Shown: positions 15,771 through 24,187, counted from the stretch's first letter. The stretch: 27,296 nt of DNA from CALCCV01 sp964388665 (GCA_964388665.1 CAYMBJ010000053.1:1-27296), one strand, 5' to 3'. The notes: a model not told the origin generated them from the sequence alone. A program made the numbers and translations.

Positions 15771-16904
15771 TCACTCGCCAATCATGGCTGGACCCAATTG
15801 TCGCGGGCGCCGCTTTTCAGAACTCCCATTGTTGCGACCACGCATGGCGCCTAGCCAAAACTGATTGTCAAGGGCACGGCCAATCTGAAAGGACACTCCT
15901 CTTTGCTTCATGCACGCGCTTTTACCATTAAATATATACTCTGCGCCCTTCACCCAATTGGTGACTCCACAGTATTTTTCCTTGTTCATCTTTTTTGCGA
16001 CGCCATCATTAAATAGGGTCACTTTCGAATTCACGATAAAAAGGTTGATCGCAAAGACGCCGGCAACCTCATCGACCATTCTCTCTATCTCGTACTCAAA
16101 CTTTTCTTCAATGACTAGAGCCGGTTGCGTGCATTTTGCATCACCATACTTTAATGTTGATTGGGTCAATTCTTGGTTCCAACCGACCTTCACCGCCGTT
16201 TTGTAGCTGTAGGACGACCCCTTGTCCTTGCGGCATGCCGATACAAAATTTTTCCCAAGTACATTGTTCAGATTGCGTATGCACCGGCTGCCTCTGACCT
16301 CATAGCCTTCGTTGCAGTGCTCGGCCTGGCAGCTACTGTAGTTTTCGCCACCCCAATACCGCTGCCCCAGTCCATTGGGGAGCTCGCACTCATGATAATT
16401 TAAAACGCAGGCACTGTCCTCTAAATGATAGTCGACAACGCAGGCATCGCTCAACGCACAGTCTGAATAGCCATCGCCAAGCCATCGCTGAACGCCGCGC
16501 CGGTGATCCATATCGCAATCTTTGAGGTTGGCAAAACAGGCACCGCTCTCCAAATGAAATCCTTCATCACAATTGATGGCGGCACAGGCTCCATATCGTT
16601 GATTAACAAGACTTTGCATTCCCCAGCCAAAGGGGACTGAGCAAGGACGATTGCGCAAGCGACATTGACCTGCCACCAACACCTCATGCTCTTGACAGCG
16701 CACATCTGGCTTACCAAAATCGCTGTTTCCTCCGGTATTCAGTAAGGTACTGCCTTCACTCTGACAGTCCACGTTGGCCAATTTACAAGAAGCAATTAGG
16801 GATTCGGGCTCCTCCGCGCGCCAGGCGTCCAAGCTGTTGCCACAATTCTGAAAACACAATACCCCACTCACAAGGATCAAACATTGAATGGATCTTGATT
16901 TCAT
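15771..16904 (-). CDS. Modular Cys-rich lipoprotein with lipocalin-like C-terminal domain
   Basis: 377 aa. The ATG at 16904 has GGAGG 10 nt upstream; the frame is open to 16940 without a better start. Lipobox L-C-F-Q-N-C gives a lipidated Cys21 with an unusual Asn at -1. Residues 81-208 hold three modules of 42-43 residues with spacing C-x18-C-x4/5-C-x10-C-x6 (for example CNEGYEVRGSRC and GLGQRYWGGENYSSC), an EGF-like disulfide pattern. The C-terminal 150 residues (SACRKDKGSSYSYKTAVK ... YGDAKC) resemble small secreted lipocalin-like domains with the SxC...SYK...YxDxxC pattern. It is probably displayed on the cell surface. The function and specific family are not recognised. Confidence 0.75.
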   Translation of the reverse strand: MKSRSIQCLILVSGVLCFQNCGNSLDAWRAEEPESLIASCKLANVDCQSEGSTLLNTGGNSDFGKPDVRCQEHEVLVAGQCRLRNRPCSVPFGWGMQSLVNQRYGACAAINCDEGFHLESGACFANLKDCDMDHRRGVQRWLGDGYSDCALSDACVVDYHLEDSACVLNYHECELPNGLGQRYWGGENYSSCQAEHCNEGYEVRGSRCIRNLNNVLGKNFVSACRKDKGSSYSYKTAVKVGWNQELTQSTLKYGDAKCTQPALVIEEKFEYEIERMVDEVAGVFAINLFIVNSKVTLFNDGVAKKMNKEKYCGVTNWVKGAEYIFNGKSACMKQRGVSFQIGRALDNQFWLGAMRGRNNGSSEKRRPRQLGPAMIGE

Positions 16905-16992
16905 AATTCTCAGTCCTCCGCCAATCCTATCGAAACTCACAGATAACCCATAGTCTAGCAGCCCTTAGTCTAGCTATCGAGAAACTTTGCTG

Positions 16993-17010
16993 TGAATCAC
17001 CCTGAATCAC
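16993..17010. promoter_or_regulatory. Direct repeat TGAATCAC, 10-bp period, between divergent genes
   Basis: TGAATCAC occurs at 16993-17000 and 17003-17010, one helical turn apart, and a shorter CCTGAATC recurs about 80 nt downstream. A second direct repeat, TAGTCTAGC, lies at 16951-16959 and 16966-16974. The interval between the minus lipoprotein gene (start 16904) and the plus gene (start 17201) would be the control region for both. No strong -35/-10 pair was found. Confidence 0.4.
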
Positions 17011-17200
17011 ATATCGTCATATACTAAAATGAAATGTAGAGCTTTGAGGCGCAACTGCAATATTTTCTCATTTTTCGACACAGTCCCTGAATCTAAATGG
17101 GAACAACCTAAATAACGCTCATGGCTATTGGGAAACTCCTCTATTCTACTTTTAGGTGCAGGGTTGGTTAAATCTTAAACTCATTGTGGGAGGAACAACA

Positions 17201-17929
17201 GTGATAATCAAAAATAGAAGCCTGATGCTGTCATTAACCATGATTGCAATCGGTTTTGGCCTGAATGCACAATCGGCTACCGAAGGGTCCGGAACATGTT
17301 CAATTTACGCCAACTCAATGACCGCAGCCCCAATACCACCAGCGCCTCTTGGAGAGGTGATCGCTGGACCCGAGTATATACAAAAGACGGTGCTTGATAC
17401 TTTGGACGAATACTCAACGATCGTGGCCTGTGGTGACGCCGAGTATGAAGCGCTTATGGTGAGCTATTGCAATTCGCCAGCGCAGCCAGAGTCTGGATTG
17501 TGGCGCGTTGTCATGTATGACAGTCTGAATAATCCCTTTAGCATAGCGTGTGCGTCTTCCGGTTGTGCTCCCCGACTCTGTTCGGACTACCCGCCACCGC
17601 CACCACCACCACCGCCACCACCACCACCGCCACCTGCAGATCCCTCAGCAGAAGAGCTCATTGGTGATGCAATTGCAGAAGTCAATGCCTTGCCTCTACC
17701 CAAACTAGCTACTTTTCTTTTAAATATTGAACTTAACGCCGCCCTTAAAGGCATCGCAAGAGGCAAAAGCCGACTGAGTTGCGCCTCTCTCGATGTAAGC
17801 ATGATTCACATTGGGCACCTCGTTAAAAAGGGTTCAATTAGCATTTCTGATGCCGACACTCTATTGGATCTGATTGAAGGAGCATCTATCAAGTTAGATT
17901 GCAAATCGCGTCGATTGCGTAGTGAATAA
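17201..17929 (+). CDS. Exported protein with 15-residue poly-proline linker
   Basis: 242 aa. GTG at 17201 is preferred because GGGAGG lies 7 nt upstream. The frame extends upstream to another GTG at 17156 without a Shine-Dalgarno. A signal peptide (about 1-26, ending LNAQSA) is followed by a Cys-containing N-terminal domain to about 128, then fifteen consecutive prolines (codons at 17591-17635), then a helical C-terminal domain (about 150-242). That domain resembles FIMAH-type helical domains in its pattern of short helices with small residues (AIAEVNALPLPK, SISDADTLLDLIEGA). Translation through the proline run would need EF-P. Function is unknown. A good terminator follows at 17953-17997. 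Confidence 0.78.
   Translation: MIIKNRSLMLSLTMIAIGFGLNAQSATEGSGTCSIYANSMTAAPIPPAPLGEVIAGPEYIQKTVLDTLDEYSTIVACGDAEYEALMVSYCNSPAQPESGLWRVVMYDSLNNPFSIACASSGCAPRLCSDYPPPPPPPPPPPPPPPADPSAEELIGDAIAEVNALPLPKLATFLLNIELNAALKGIARGKSRLSCASLDVSMIHIGHLVKKGSISISDADTLLDLIEGASIKLDCKSRRLRSE
17591..17635 (+). repeat. CCN x15 proline-codon run
   Basis: Fifteen CCN codons occur in a row. They are mostly CCA, with CCG at about every fifth codon in the later part of the run, so the run is built from repeated CCA-rich pentamer units. Slippage-driven growth is plausible. The opposite strand is an open poly-glycine frame that is only a shadow. Confidence 0.9.
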
Positions 17930-17952
17930 TTATAGACCGTAGATATCATCAT

Positions 17953-17997
17953 AGGCAGGGCTCTTCACGATTTTTTGCGAAAGGTCCTGCCTTTTTC
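17953..17997 (+). terminator. Intrinsic terminator after the poly-proline gene
   Basis: AGGCAGG (17953-17959) pairs with CCTGCCT (17986-17992), followed by TTTT. The 26-nt loop can fold further only weakly. It lies 24 nt after the stop codon. Confidence 0.75.
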
Positions 17998-18284
17998 ATA
18001 GAGCCCATTTTGAGATATAAGCTAAATTAGTTTTAGCAACATCTGCCTTATAGAACTCCGCTGATAATATTTATGGCGCAGAACCTTTATCAACCTTGCT
18101 GCACACAGCTTTGCTATTCATCTAGGCAAAACTCGGCCTGATAAATTTCACTGATCACTATAAAATTTCAATTGCCCTCTGAGGGCACCTCGTACACCAT
18201 AGAAGTTATTGAGATCAGTGCCATCCGCTTATGGCCTACATCAATTTCGATACACAACCGTCGGTTATCATAAAGGGGAATCAA
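17998..18284. other. Intergenic leader of the PstS-like gene
   Basis: No gene is supported. The one visible element is the compact palindrome GCCCTCTGAGGGC at 18174-18186, about 100 nt before the start, which could be an operator. Two copies of AAATTTCA flank CTGATCACTATA just before it. No convincing promoter was found. Confidence 0.35.
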
Positions 18285-19028
18285 ATGAAGCTACTGCAAA
18301 CCTTAGTGTGGATCATTGTTGGGTCACTATGTGTTCCTAGTCTTGGAAATACAAATGAAATCAAAGTCGCTTTTGGCGCGTCGATTGCGAATTACCTGAC
18401 AAAAGCACTTGCTACTCACACTTCTGAAACAAAATTTGTGGCTTTTAATGAAAAGGGTCTTGCCGCAAACAATATTTTAAAGGCCGTTGATGATGGAACT
18501 GCAGAAGTTGGGATTTCTGGCAACTCCTGGGAGAATATGCAGATCTTGGTAAAAGAAAAAAACCTAGATATTAAAAATATGGACAAAATTGTTTCGAAAT
18601 TCTTAGGCAATGATAAATTGATATTCATGACTTTTAAAGGTGGACCGGCAACGCTATCCAAGGATCAACTCAAAGATGTATTGACTGGCAAGATCAAAAA
18701 TTGGAAACTCCTCGGATCTGAAGATGCTCCCGTGCAAATTGTTTTGCCTTTCAACACTCCCTCCACTCAAAAGACAATCTCTGCTACAATTTTGGATGGG
18801 AAAGACATCTTTCGCAAAGGAGTCAAAATGATGGAAGCAGACGAGATTCCAGCTTTCGTTGCCAAGACCAAAGGCGCTATCAGCTTTGGTTCGCCGCTTT
18901 CGAACTTTGGCGACGTCAACAAACCCAAACACCCTGAATTTGTTAAGCCAGTAACCGCAATCACTATTGGTAAACCATCCGCAGAGGTTGAAGCCTTCTT
19001 TAAAACTGTGGAGTCCATACTGAAATAG
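18285..19028 (+). CDS. Orphan PstS-like periplasmic substrate-binding protein
   Basis: 247 aa. The ATG at 18285 has AAGGGG 6 nt upstream and gives a clean signal peptide (MKLLQTLVWIIVGSLCVPSLGN). The frame is open to 18231, but that start would spoil the signal. The mature part follows the type 2 periplasmic-binding fold of phosphate-binding PstS-like proteins: VGISGNSW, then LKDVLTGKIKNWKLLGSEDAPVQIV, then FNTPSTQKTIS, which matches the FTGKI.NW...G and ligand-loop pattern of PstS. No permease or ATPase genes are nearby, so it is either a sensor or scavenging protein or works with a transporter encoded elsewhere. The ligand is not certain. Confidence 0.78.
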   Translation: MKLLQTLVWIIVGSLCVPSLGNTNEIKVAFGASIANYLTKALATHTSETKFVAFNEKGLAANNILKAVDDGTAEVGISGNSWENMQILVKEKNLDIKNMDKIVSKFLGNDKLIFMTFKGGPATLSKDQLKDVLTGKIKNWKLLGSEDAPVQIVLPFNTPSTQKTISATILDGKDIFRKGVKMMEADEIPAFVAKTKGAISFGSPLSNFGDVNKPKHPEFVKPVTAITIGKPSAEVEAFFKTVESILK

Positions 19029-19171
19029 TTAAAACTGGTAGTCAATCGTGGTCCCACAACTTTTCGTGCCCTTGATTTTGGGGATTCGATTGAAATGATG
19101 CTGTTTTTTTCCTACGGCCTTAACGTAGTAAATTCTTAAACAGTTAGAAAGAGCTCAACAGCAATGATTTG

Positions 19172-19458
19172 TCATGGTTGTGCCAGCCGTCGCTGGGAAA
19201 TCCCGGAACAGAGGAGCCATGCAATAGTATCACTGATTTGTCGTTTGTTTTGATGAATCCTTGGGTCCAATGTCGCCGATGAAAACTTCATAAACACTTT
19301 TTGCAGCGATGGCGGCAATTGGTTTGGCGATCTGACTTTCGAAAATAGGAACCAATTCTTTTTGTAGTCGAATCGGAAATTGCCGCAGGATTAGGGAGGG
19401 CCTGGCCCTCGGACAAACTGCGCTCTGAAAATTGACAATAGGGACAGCTCAAAGACAT
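19172..19458 (-). pseudogene. Frameshifted, truncated zinc-ribbon transposase-like remnant
   Basis: From the ATG at 19458 the minus strand codes MSLSCPYCQF ... GSYFRKSDRQT ... HRCKKC, a two-CxxC zinc ribbon like the N-terminus of some transposases. A stop appears at 19288-19290. In the next frame the protein continues as FSSATLDPR, then NKRQISDTIAWLLCSGISQ and RRLAQ, as in those proteins, until a stop at 19172-19174. One frameshift and a missing C-terminal catalytic part make this a dead relic. A CTTGTCAGG-containing motif just before the start resembles the dispersed motif at 12324-12339. The rest of 19029-19694 shows only a short hairpin at 19618-19641 before the next gene. Confidence 0.68.
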
Positions 19459-19617
19459 GCGCCTGACAAGAGCAAAAGTTGCGCCCACAAGCCCCCAGAC
19501 CTCTACCTCGGGACCACCATTGTATACCAGTTTATAGGCACCAACCGGCCGTTTTTAGGCATGCCCCGATACAAATGCATTTGAAGAATTGTATCAAGAC
19601 GAGATTGACGTTGATTT

Positions 19618-19641
19618 TCACCCACTTAGCCACCTGGGTGA
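19618..19641. other. 7-bp hairpin upstream of the LruC lipoprotein gene
   Basis: TCACCCA (19618-19624) pairs with TGGGTGA (19635-19641), loop 10 nt, 53 nt before the ATG at 19695. It is a possible operator or leader structure. No promoter was clearly identified. Confidence 0.4.
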
Positions 19642-19694
19642 GACAGGTACGGAGATTGTACTCCTATATAAGGGAATAACAAGTGAGGGAGTTT

Positions 19695-22165
19695 ATGAAA
19701 ACAACAGTAACCGTGAATCAAACAACTGAGGCCAAGAACACTGCTGATGTTAGAAGTCGTTTGAAAAACGCAAAATACTCCTATCTGTTTTTAATTTTCA
19801 TGCTTCCTTTTGTCCAGAACTGCGTTCCGCAAAAATTCAGCCTTCCCTCACAAGCTCCAGCAACAGTGGCGGCGACAAATGCCGACAACCCAAATGACAA
19901 TTCCAACAACAACCCGAATGATGATCTAGGGAACAACCCTGGCGATGGTGGCGGCGGCGGTGGTAATCCCGGCGACAACCCTGGCGGTGGTGGCGGCGGC
20001 GGTAATCCCGGCGACAACCCTGGCGGTGGCGGCGGCGGTGGTAATCCCGGCGACAACCCTGGCGGTGGTGGCGGCGGCGNNNNNNNNNNNNNNNNNNNNN
20101 NNNNNNNNNNNNNNNNNNNNNNNNNNNNNNNNNNNNNNNNNNNNNNNNNNNNNNNNNNNNNNNNNNNNNNNNNNNNNNNGGCGGCGGCGGTGGTAATCCC
20201 GGCGACAACCCTGGCGGTGGCGGCGGCGGCGGTGGTAATCCCGGCGACAACCCTGGCGGTGGTGGCGGCGGCGGTGGTAATCCCGGCGCCAACCCTGGCG
20301 ATCAAACCGTGCCTATGGGAACTATAAAAATCAACAACGGCGCGCACGCGACCAACAGTCAAAATGTCATTCTAAATTTGACCTGGGAGCACGCCAGCGA
20401 AATGTATGTGACCAACGACTCCACCTGCAACTCTCAAGGTCAATGGACACCGGTTTCGGCTCAGCAATCTTGGACCTTAGCTTCAAAAAACAAATTGGTG
20501 GCCGTGTATATACGATATCGAAACTCCAACAAGGTCTCTGCCTGTTTACATGCACAGATTGTACACGACGACATTGCACCTGTGATTGACATTATTCAGA
20601 GCCCGCCAGCCACAAGTCAAAACCCAACTGAGACAATCAAGTATGCAATCATAGAAAACGGCAGTGGCATTAAGGAGCAAACATGTGGTCTTGATCAACA
20701 AGCGCAGGTCGCCTGCACTAGCCCTGTTGTGACTCCACAGTTGAATTCTGGAAGTCACAGCATCACCATAGGCGCCACAGACTTGGCCGGAAATCCAGCT
20801 GTACCAAAATCTGTCAACTGGAACACACTACTGGGACTACCCAGCGTAAAGATTCTTTCTGGTCCAAAGGAGTTTACCAATCAAACCACAGCCAACTTTA
20901 GCATCAGTGGCGAAATCGCAGGAAAGCCACTGACACAATTTCTCTGCGCCATAGATTCTGAAACCCAGTATGTCCAATGTAACGATCACCCAAGCTATCT
21001 CGGCGTGAACGAGGGTACTCATACTTTCCGAGTAAAATCTGTGGATTCTGCCGGTCGCAAGTCTGAGCCCGCATCCTACACTTGGACTGTGGATCTAACA
21101 CCGCCAACGATCACCTTGATTGAGTTCCCACCAGCAAAAATGAGCCGCATCTCCCCTGCCGTTGTTGAGTATGCCGTGCAAGATTCTCTCTCAGGACCAG
21201 TGGATGCCACTAAGTGCGGTTTTGACAGCGCCCTAAAGAGCTGCCCACTTCGTTCAGAGCAGACACTTGCTTCCCAGACAGAAGGTCAGCATCAGTTCAA
21301 CATCATCGCCACTGACCGTGCCGGTAATCAAGCACAGAAGACCACATCCTGGTATGCAGAGAACATCATTCAGTACCCAAGCCTCGACAACATTGCTTCT
21401 GTCGCATACGAAGATCTATTTCCAAAAGCTGGTGATGCTGACTACAACGACTTCATCACCAACTTTAAGATCACCGAAGTGGTGAACGCTGCGGGCCAGG
21501 TTAGCAAGATCGTAATCGACTTTGTGCCCCGCGCGACGGGCGCTGGCTATGATCACCGCTTGTTGCTATCACTAGATGGAATCAAAGATCAGCCGTCTAA
21601 CATTACCAGCAAGACAGCAGCTCTTTTTAATGGCAGCGCGAACATCTCACTCATTCACTATGACAAAGGTGGACGAATTGTTTCTGAAAAGAAGAACCTA
21701 CCTAAAGATAAGGACGTAGAAATATTTTCAAGCACTCACGCCGTCTTTAATGTTACAAAAGGCTCGATCAATGTTCGTCCCGATGTCGCACAAGTGCAAC
21801 CAGTGGTGACTGCACGGGTCGCAATTGAACTCAAAAATCCAGAACTCAATGCTGTTGGCAGCCGCAAGGAAGTGGACCTTTCTAGGTTTCGCTTGATTTT
21901 GGCGGTTAAGAACACGAACAAAGACATAGATCTGATCAATGTTTCTAAGCAAATCGACGCCAATGGCTTTCCGTTTGGTTTCGTAATTCCTACCAATTGG
22001 AAATGGCCCGCAGAAAAAGTTCATATAGACACGGTATATCCTTACTTTCCGCAATATCGAAAATATTTGTTACAAACTCTCACCAATCCCAATGCCACCG
22101 CTCCGGCACACGTGAGAAAGTGGTACAAATATCCTGCCGCCAACGCAAAAACAGGAATAAAATAA
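19695..22165 (+). CDS. Large lipoprotein: Gly-rich repeats, Ig-like repeats, LruC domain (gene spans an assembly gap)
   Basis: The two halves on either side of the N run belong together: both sides read the same NPGDNPGGGGG peptide repeat, the left in the frame of 19695 and the right in the frame that continues to 22165. The ATG at 19695 has GAGG/GAGGGAG just upstream. The signal ends in lipobox F-V-Q-N-C (Cys43). Then come an Asn/Asp-rich stretch, 13-14-residue glycine repeats, and about three Ig-like/HYR-like modules (motifs such as ATDLAGNPA, VDSAGRKSE, ATDRAGNQA). Last is an LruC domain (DUF4842 type): VAYEDLFPKAGDADYNDF and PFGFVIPTNWKWPAEKVHI. It is probably a surface-anchored stalk with a C-terminal domain of unknown role. 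Gene callers would split it at the gap. Confidence 0.8.
19962..20275 (+). repeat. 39/42-nt glycine-rich tandem repeats interrupted by the gap
   Basis: Each unit begins GGTAATCCCGGCGACAACCC. Copies start at 19962, 20001 and 20040 (39 nt each, the third cut by the gap) and at 20192 and 20234 (42 nt each). A degenerate last unit starts at 20276. They code for NPGDNPGG followed by a variable run of Gly. Confidence 0.92.
20080..20179. other. Assembly gap of exactly 100 N
   Basis: A run of 100 N is the usual placeholder for a gap of unknown size. It lies inside the glycine repeat. For one continuous reading frame the true gap must leave remainder 2 when divided by 3, and 100 does not, so the real length differs. 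Confidence 0.97.
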
Positions 22166-22179
22166 GACACCCCAATATC

Positions 22180-22202
22180 CACGTAGCCCGAAAGGGCGCG
22201 TG
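22180..22202 (+). terminator. Possible terminator after the LruC gene
   Basis: GCCC-GAAA-GGGC forms a tight tetraloop hairpin inside an outer CACG/CGTG pair, followed by an A/T-rich stretch (TAATTATTTTATATT) without a pure U-run. It lies 15 nt past the stop. Confidence 0.45.
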
Positions 22203-22330
22203 TAATTATTTTATATTCGATCACTAGATGAACAGGCTCTGCAAATCCCAATTTTGGCAAATGCGCCTGGAATTGTCACCACATCGACGCCACTTCACTC
22301 TGAATTAAAAATAAACAGTCGATCACAAGT

Positions 22331-22360
22331 TTTACACTAGGCACTGGCTTTGCATATCTA
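22331..22360 (+). promoter_or_regulatory. Candidate sigma70-type promoter for the ExbB-ExbD-ExbD genes
   Basis: TTTACA and TATCTA are separated by 18 nt, giving a leader of about 55 nt before the GTG start at 22422. The leader contains the palindrome at 22389-22403. Confidence 0.45.
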
Positions 22361-22388
22361 CTCGTCCATAGGGAGGCGCCGTCGCAAT

Positions 22389-22403
22389 CAATTAACTTAA
22401 TTG
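22389..22403. promoter_or_regulatory. Perfect 15-nt palindrome in the exbB leader
   Basis: CAATTAA-C-TTAATTG is a perfect 7-bp inverted repeat around one base. It ends 7 nt before the AGGAGG Shine-Dalgarno and lies downstream of the promoter candidate. The position suits a repressor operator. Confidence 0.5.
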
Positions 22404-22421
22404 GCGTCTGAGGAGGAATTT

Positions 22422-23132
22422 GTGGCTAGTGGTGGTATCATCGTATCAATTTTTCATATGTTTAAAGAGGGTGGATTTTGGATGTATCCAATTTTGACCG
22501 TGCAGATCGTATCCATTGCGATCATCGCAGAGCGAGTTTACACTCTTTATATCAAGAGACAACTTGGACAGGAGCGTTTCGCGCGCAGTCTTGAAGGGGA
22601 CATCCGTAAAGGACAACTTGAAGCTGTTGTAGAAAAGACGAGACATACATTCTCTGCTTCATCAGCTCTTGGAACCGCAATTCAAGCTGGAGCGCAATCC
22701 GCAATGAACCTCGGCGGTCGCGAAGAGATACAAGCCAAAATGGATCACGTGATCACGAAAGAACAATCGCGCTTAGATGAACGTACGGACTTCTTGGCAA
22801 TGCTGGGTAACGTGGCCACACTTTTGGGTCTATTGGGCACAATCGTGGGCATGATTCGATCGTTTGCTTCAATTTCACAAGCAGATGAAATGGCAAAAGC
22901 CGCTTTGCTTTCTGCAGGTATCGCCGAAGCAATGAATGCCACCGCCTATGGATTGATTACTGCAATCCCTGCATTGGTCATGTACTCTATTTTACAAAAT
23001 CGCGCGTCTAAATTGAGCCATGACTTGGTTCAAGGTGCGACTTATGTATTTAACTTGTTGAGTTTTCATTGTGAGTCTCTGCCCGTGAGAGTTTCACGAA
23101 CTCGCAAGGCTTCTTCGAACGCAGAGGCATAA
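22422..23132 (+). CDS. MotA/TolQ/ExbB proton-channel family protein
   Basis: 236 aa inner-membrane protein. The GTG at 22422 with AGGAGG 5 nt upstream is favoured over the in-frame TTG at 22401. Three membrane segments are visible: about 15-35 (FWMYPILTVQIVSIAIIAE), about 125-150 (FLAMLGNVATLLGLLGTIVG) and about 170-195 (ATAYGLITAIPALVMYSIL). The second and third segments with GLLGTIVGMIRSF and GIAEAMNATAYGL are the conserved TolQ/ExbB channel helices. It would form the pentameric stator that couples proton flow to force through the ExbD/TolR partners encoded next. The next ATG starts one base after its stop. One TolQ with two TolR proteins resembles AglR/AglQ/AglS of gliding deltaproteobacteria. 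Confidence 0.9.
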   Translation: MASGGIIVSIFHMFKEGGFWMYPILTVQIVSIAIIAERVYTLYIKRQLGQERFARSLEGDIRKGQLEAVVEKTRHTFSASSALGTAIQAGAQSAMNLGGREEIQAKMDHVITKEQSRLDERTDFLAMLGNVATLLGLLGTIVGMIRSFASISQADEMAKAALLSAGIAEAMNATAYGLITAIPALVMYSILQNRASKLSHDLVQGATYVFNLLSFHCESLPVRVSRTRKASSNAEA

Positions 23133-23133
23133 A

Positions 23134-23592
23134 ATGGTTGCCGGTGGAAAGAGCAAATCCAATTTCGAACTGAATTTGGTACCATTTATAGATATTCTAT
23201 CGACCTGCATTTGCTTTTTGTTGATGACCACGATGTGGATCAACTTAAAGGGTCTCTCCACCCAACAGGCCGTTGGCTCAGAGGCAGATCCGGCAACAGC
23301 AGAGGCGCCATTGATAGAGGCTGAGTTTAGCGACAGCGGAGATTTGAATTTTCGTTTAAAAAATTCACCTGAACTCGCTAAGAAGATTCCTGATTTTAAT
23401 GCAGGAAATATGACTTCAGAGGGTGATTGGCTGCGAGTAAAGAATTATCTGTTGGTTGTTAAGAGAGAATCACCAGAGCTGAGTGCCGCCATTATAATGC
23501 CCAAAGGCAATTCTCGCTATGAGGATCTGATGGGCCTCATGGGGCAATTCAAAGATCAGCAAATCGTTAAAGTGGGGATTGCCCCGCTCTAA
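23134..23592 (+). CDS. ExbD/TolR-family protein, first copy
   Basis: 152 aa with one N-terminal membrane helix carrying the essential acidic residue, Asp20 in NLVPFIDILSTCI. A periplasmic domain of about 110 residues follows, ending SRYEDLMGLMGQFKDQQIVKVGIAPL, as in TolR/ExbD domains. It starts one nucleotide after the stop of the ExbB-like gene (AGAGG just upstream), so the pair is certainly co-transcribed. The acidic Asp takes part in proton transfer with the ExbB channel in known complexes. Confidence 0.88.
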   Translation: MVAGGKSKSNFELNLVPFIDILSTCICFLLMTTMWINLKGLSTQQAVGSEADPATAEAPLIEAEFSDSGDLNFRLKNSPELAKKIPDFNAGNMTSEGDWLRVKNYLLVVKRESPELSAAIIMPKGNSRYEDLMGLMGQFKDQQIVKVGIAPL

Positions 23593-23686
23593 GAGCAAGT
23601 GGGAATGCAAGGTCGTCGTGGTGGGGCCGATCTATCGAGATCGCGCTCAGAGTGGAGCCTAATGGCTCAATATTAGGAGGGATCAA

Positions 23687-24187
23687 GTGTCTGGAATAAA
23701 AGAATCTGCAATTTCAAGAACCGTTTTCGGAAGTCCAATCACCAGCCAGTCACTGTTGCGGCCGCCACGAGGCGCGCAAAAAAAGAAAATCTCAACAGGA
23801 CTGCTGCTAACAAGTCTGGTGGATTCGTTTTCGATATTGGTAATATTTTTGATCATGAACTCCTCTTCATCATACCAAGTCAAGTTGGATTCAAAAATCA
23901 AGCTGCCAGCAGCTCTAGCCGGCCAGCAGCTCGAAAAATCGCCAGTGCTCAAGATAAGGGAATCGCGTTATTACTTAAATGACGAAGAGGTGGGCTCTGA
24001 CCAATTGTCTGAGCGTCTTGGAACCGCCTTTCCAGATGAGATGCGCCAAGAAGACTCACTAGTAAAACCCTCATTGATTGTGCTTGCTGACAGAAACTTG
24101 CCATTTACGGTCCTTAATCCCCTGCTCATTGCGGCTTCGCAGGCCGGAGTCCAGGAGTTAAAGTTCGCAGTGATTAATAAAAAATAA
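23687..24187 (+). CDS. ExbD/TolR-family protein, second copy
   Basis: 166 aa. The GTG start has a perfect AGGAGG 6 nt upstream. A basic N-terminal cytoplasmic tail (to about 35, ending AQKKK) is followed by one membrane helix with the conserved Asp46 in LTSLVDSFSILVIFLI, then a periplasmic domain that includes PSLIVLADRNLPFTVLNPLLIAASQAGVQ, typical of TolR. It follows the first copy by 94 nt; that gap can form two small hairpins (CGATCT-ATCG-AGATCG at 23628-23643 and GAGCC-TAAT-GGCTC at 23655-23668), which may adjust expression. Two different ExbD subunits suggest a heteromeric plug, as in AglQ/AglS. Confidence 0.87.
   Translation: MSGIKESAISRTVFGSPITSQSLLRPPRGAQKKKISTGLLLTSLVDSFSILVIFLIMNSSSSYQVKLDSKIKLPAALAGQQLEKSPVLKIRESRYYLNDEEVGSDQLSERLGTAFPDEMRQEDSLVKPSLIVLADRNLPFTVLNPLLIAASQAGVQELKFAVINKK

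Noticed and set aside
17587..17802. Minus-strand frame ending in poly-glycine
   Set aside because: Simple reverse reading of the CCN proline run.
19479..19679. 66-aa plus-strand frame before the LruC gene
   Set aside because: No Shine-Dalgarno, no recognisable motif, and it lies in remnant DNA.
19962..20275. CRISPR array
   Set aside because: Units of 39/42 nt are contiguous and coding, with no unique spacers.
19683..20327. Apparent separate short gene and frameshift before the LruC part
   Set aside because: The frame change comes from the arbitrary 100-N filler; both sides read the same peptide repeat.
19781..20362. Minus-strand proline/arginine-rich frames across the gap
   Set aside because: Reverse reading of the glycine repeat; the plus strand has a lipobox and downstream domains.
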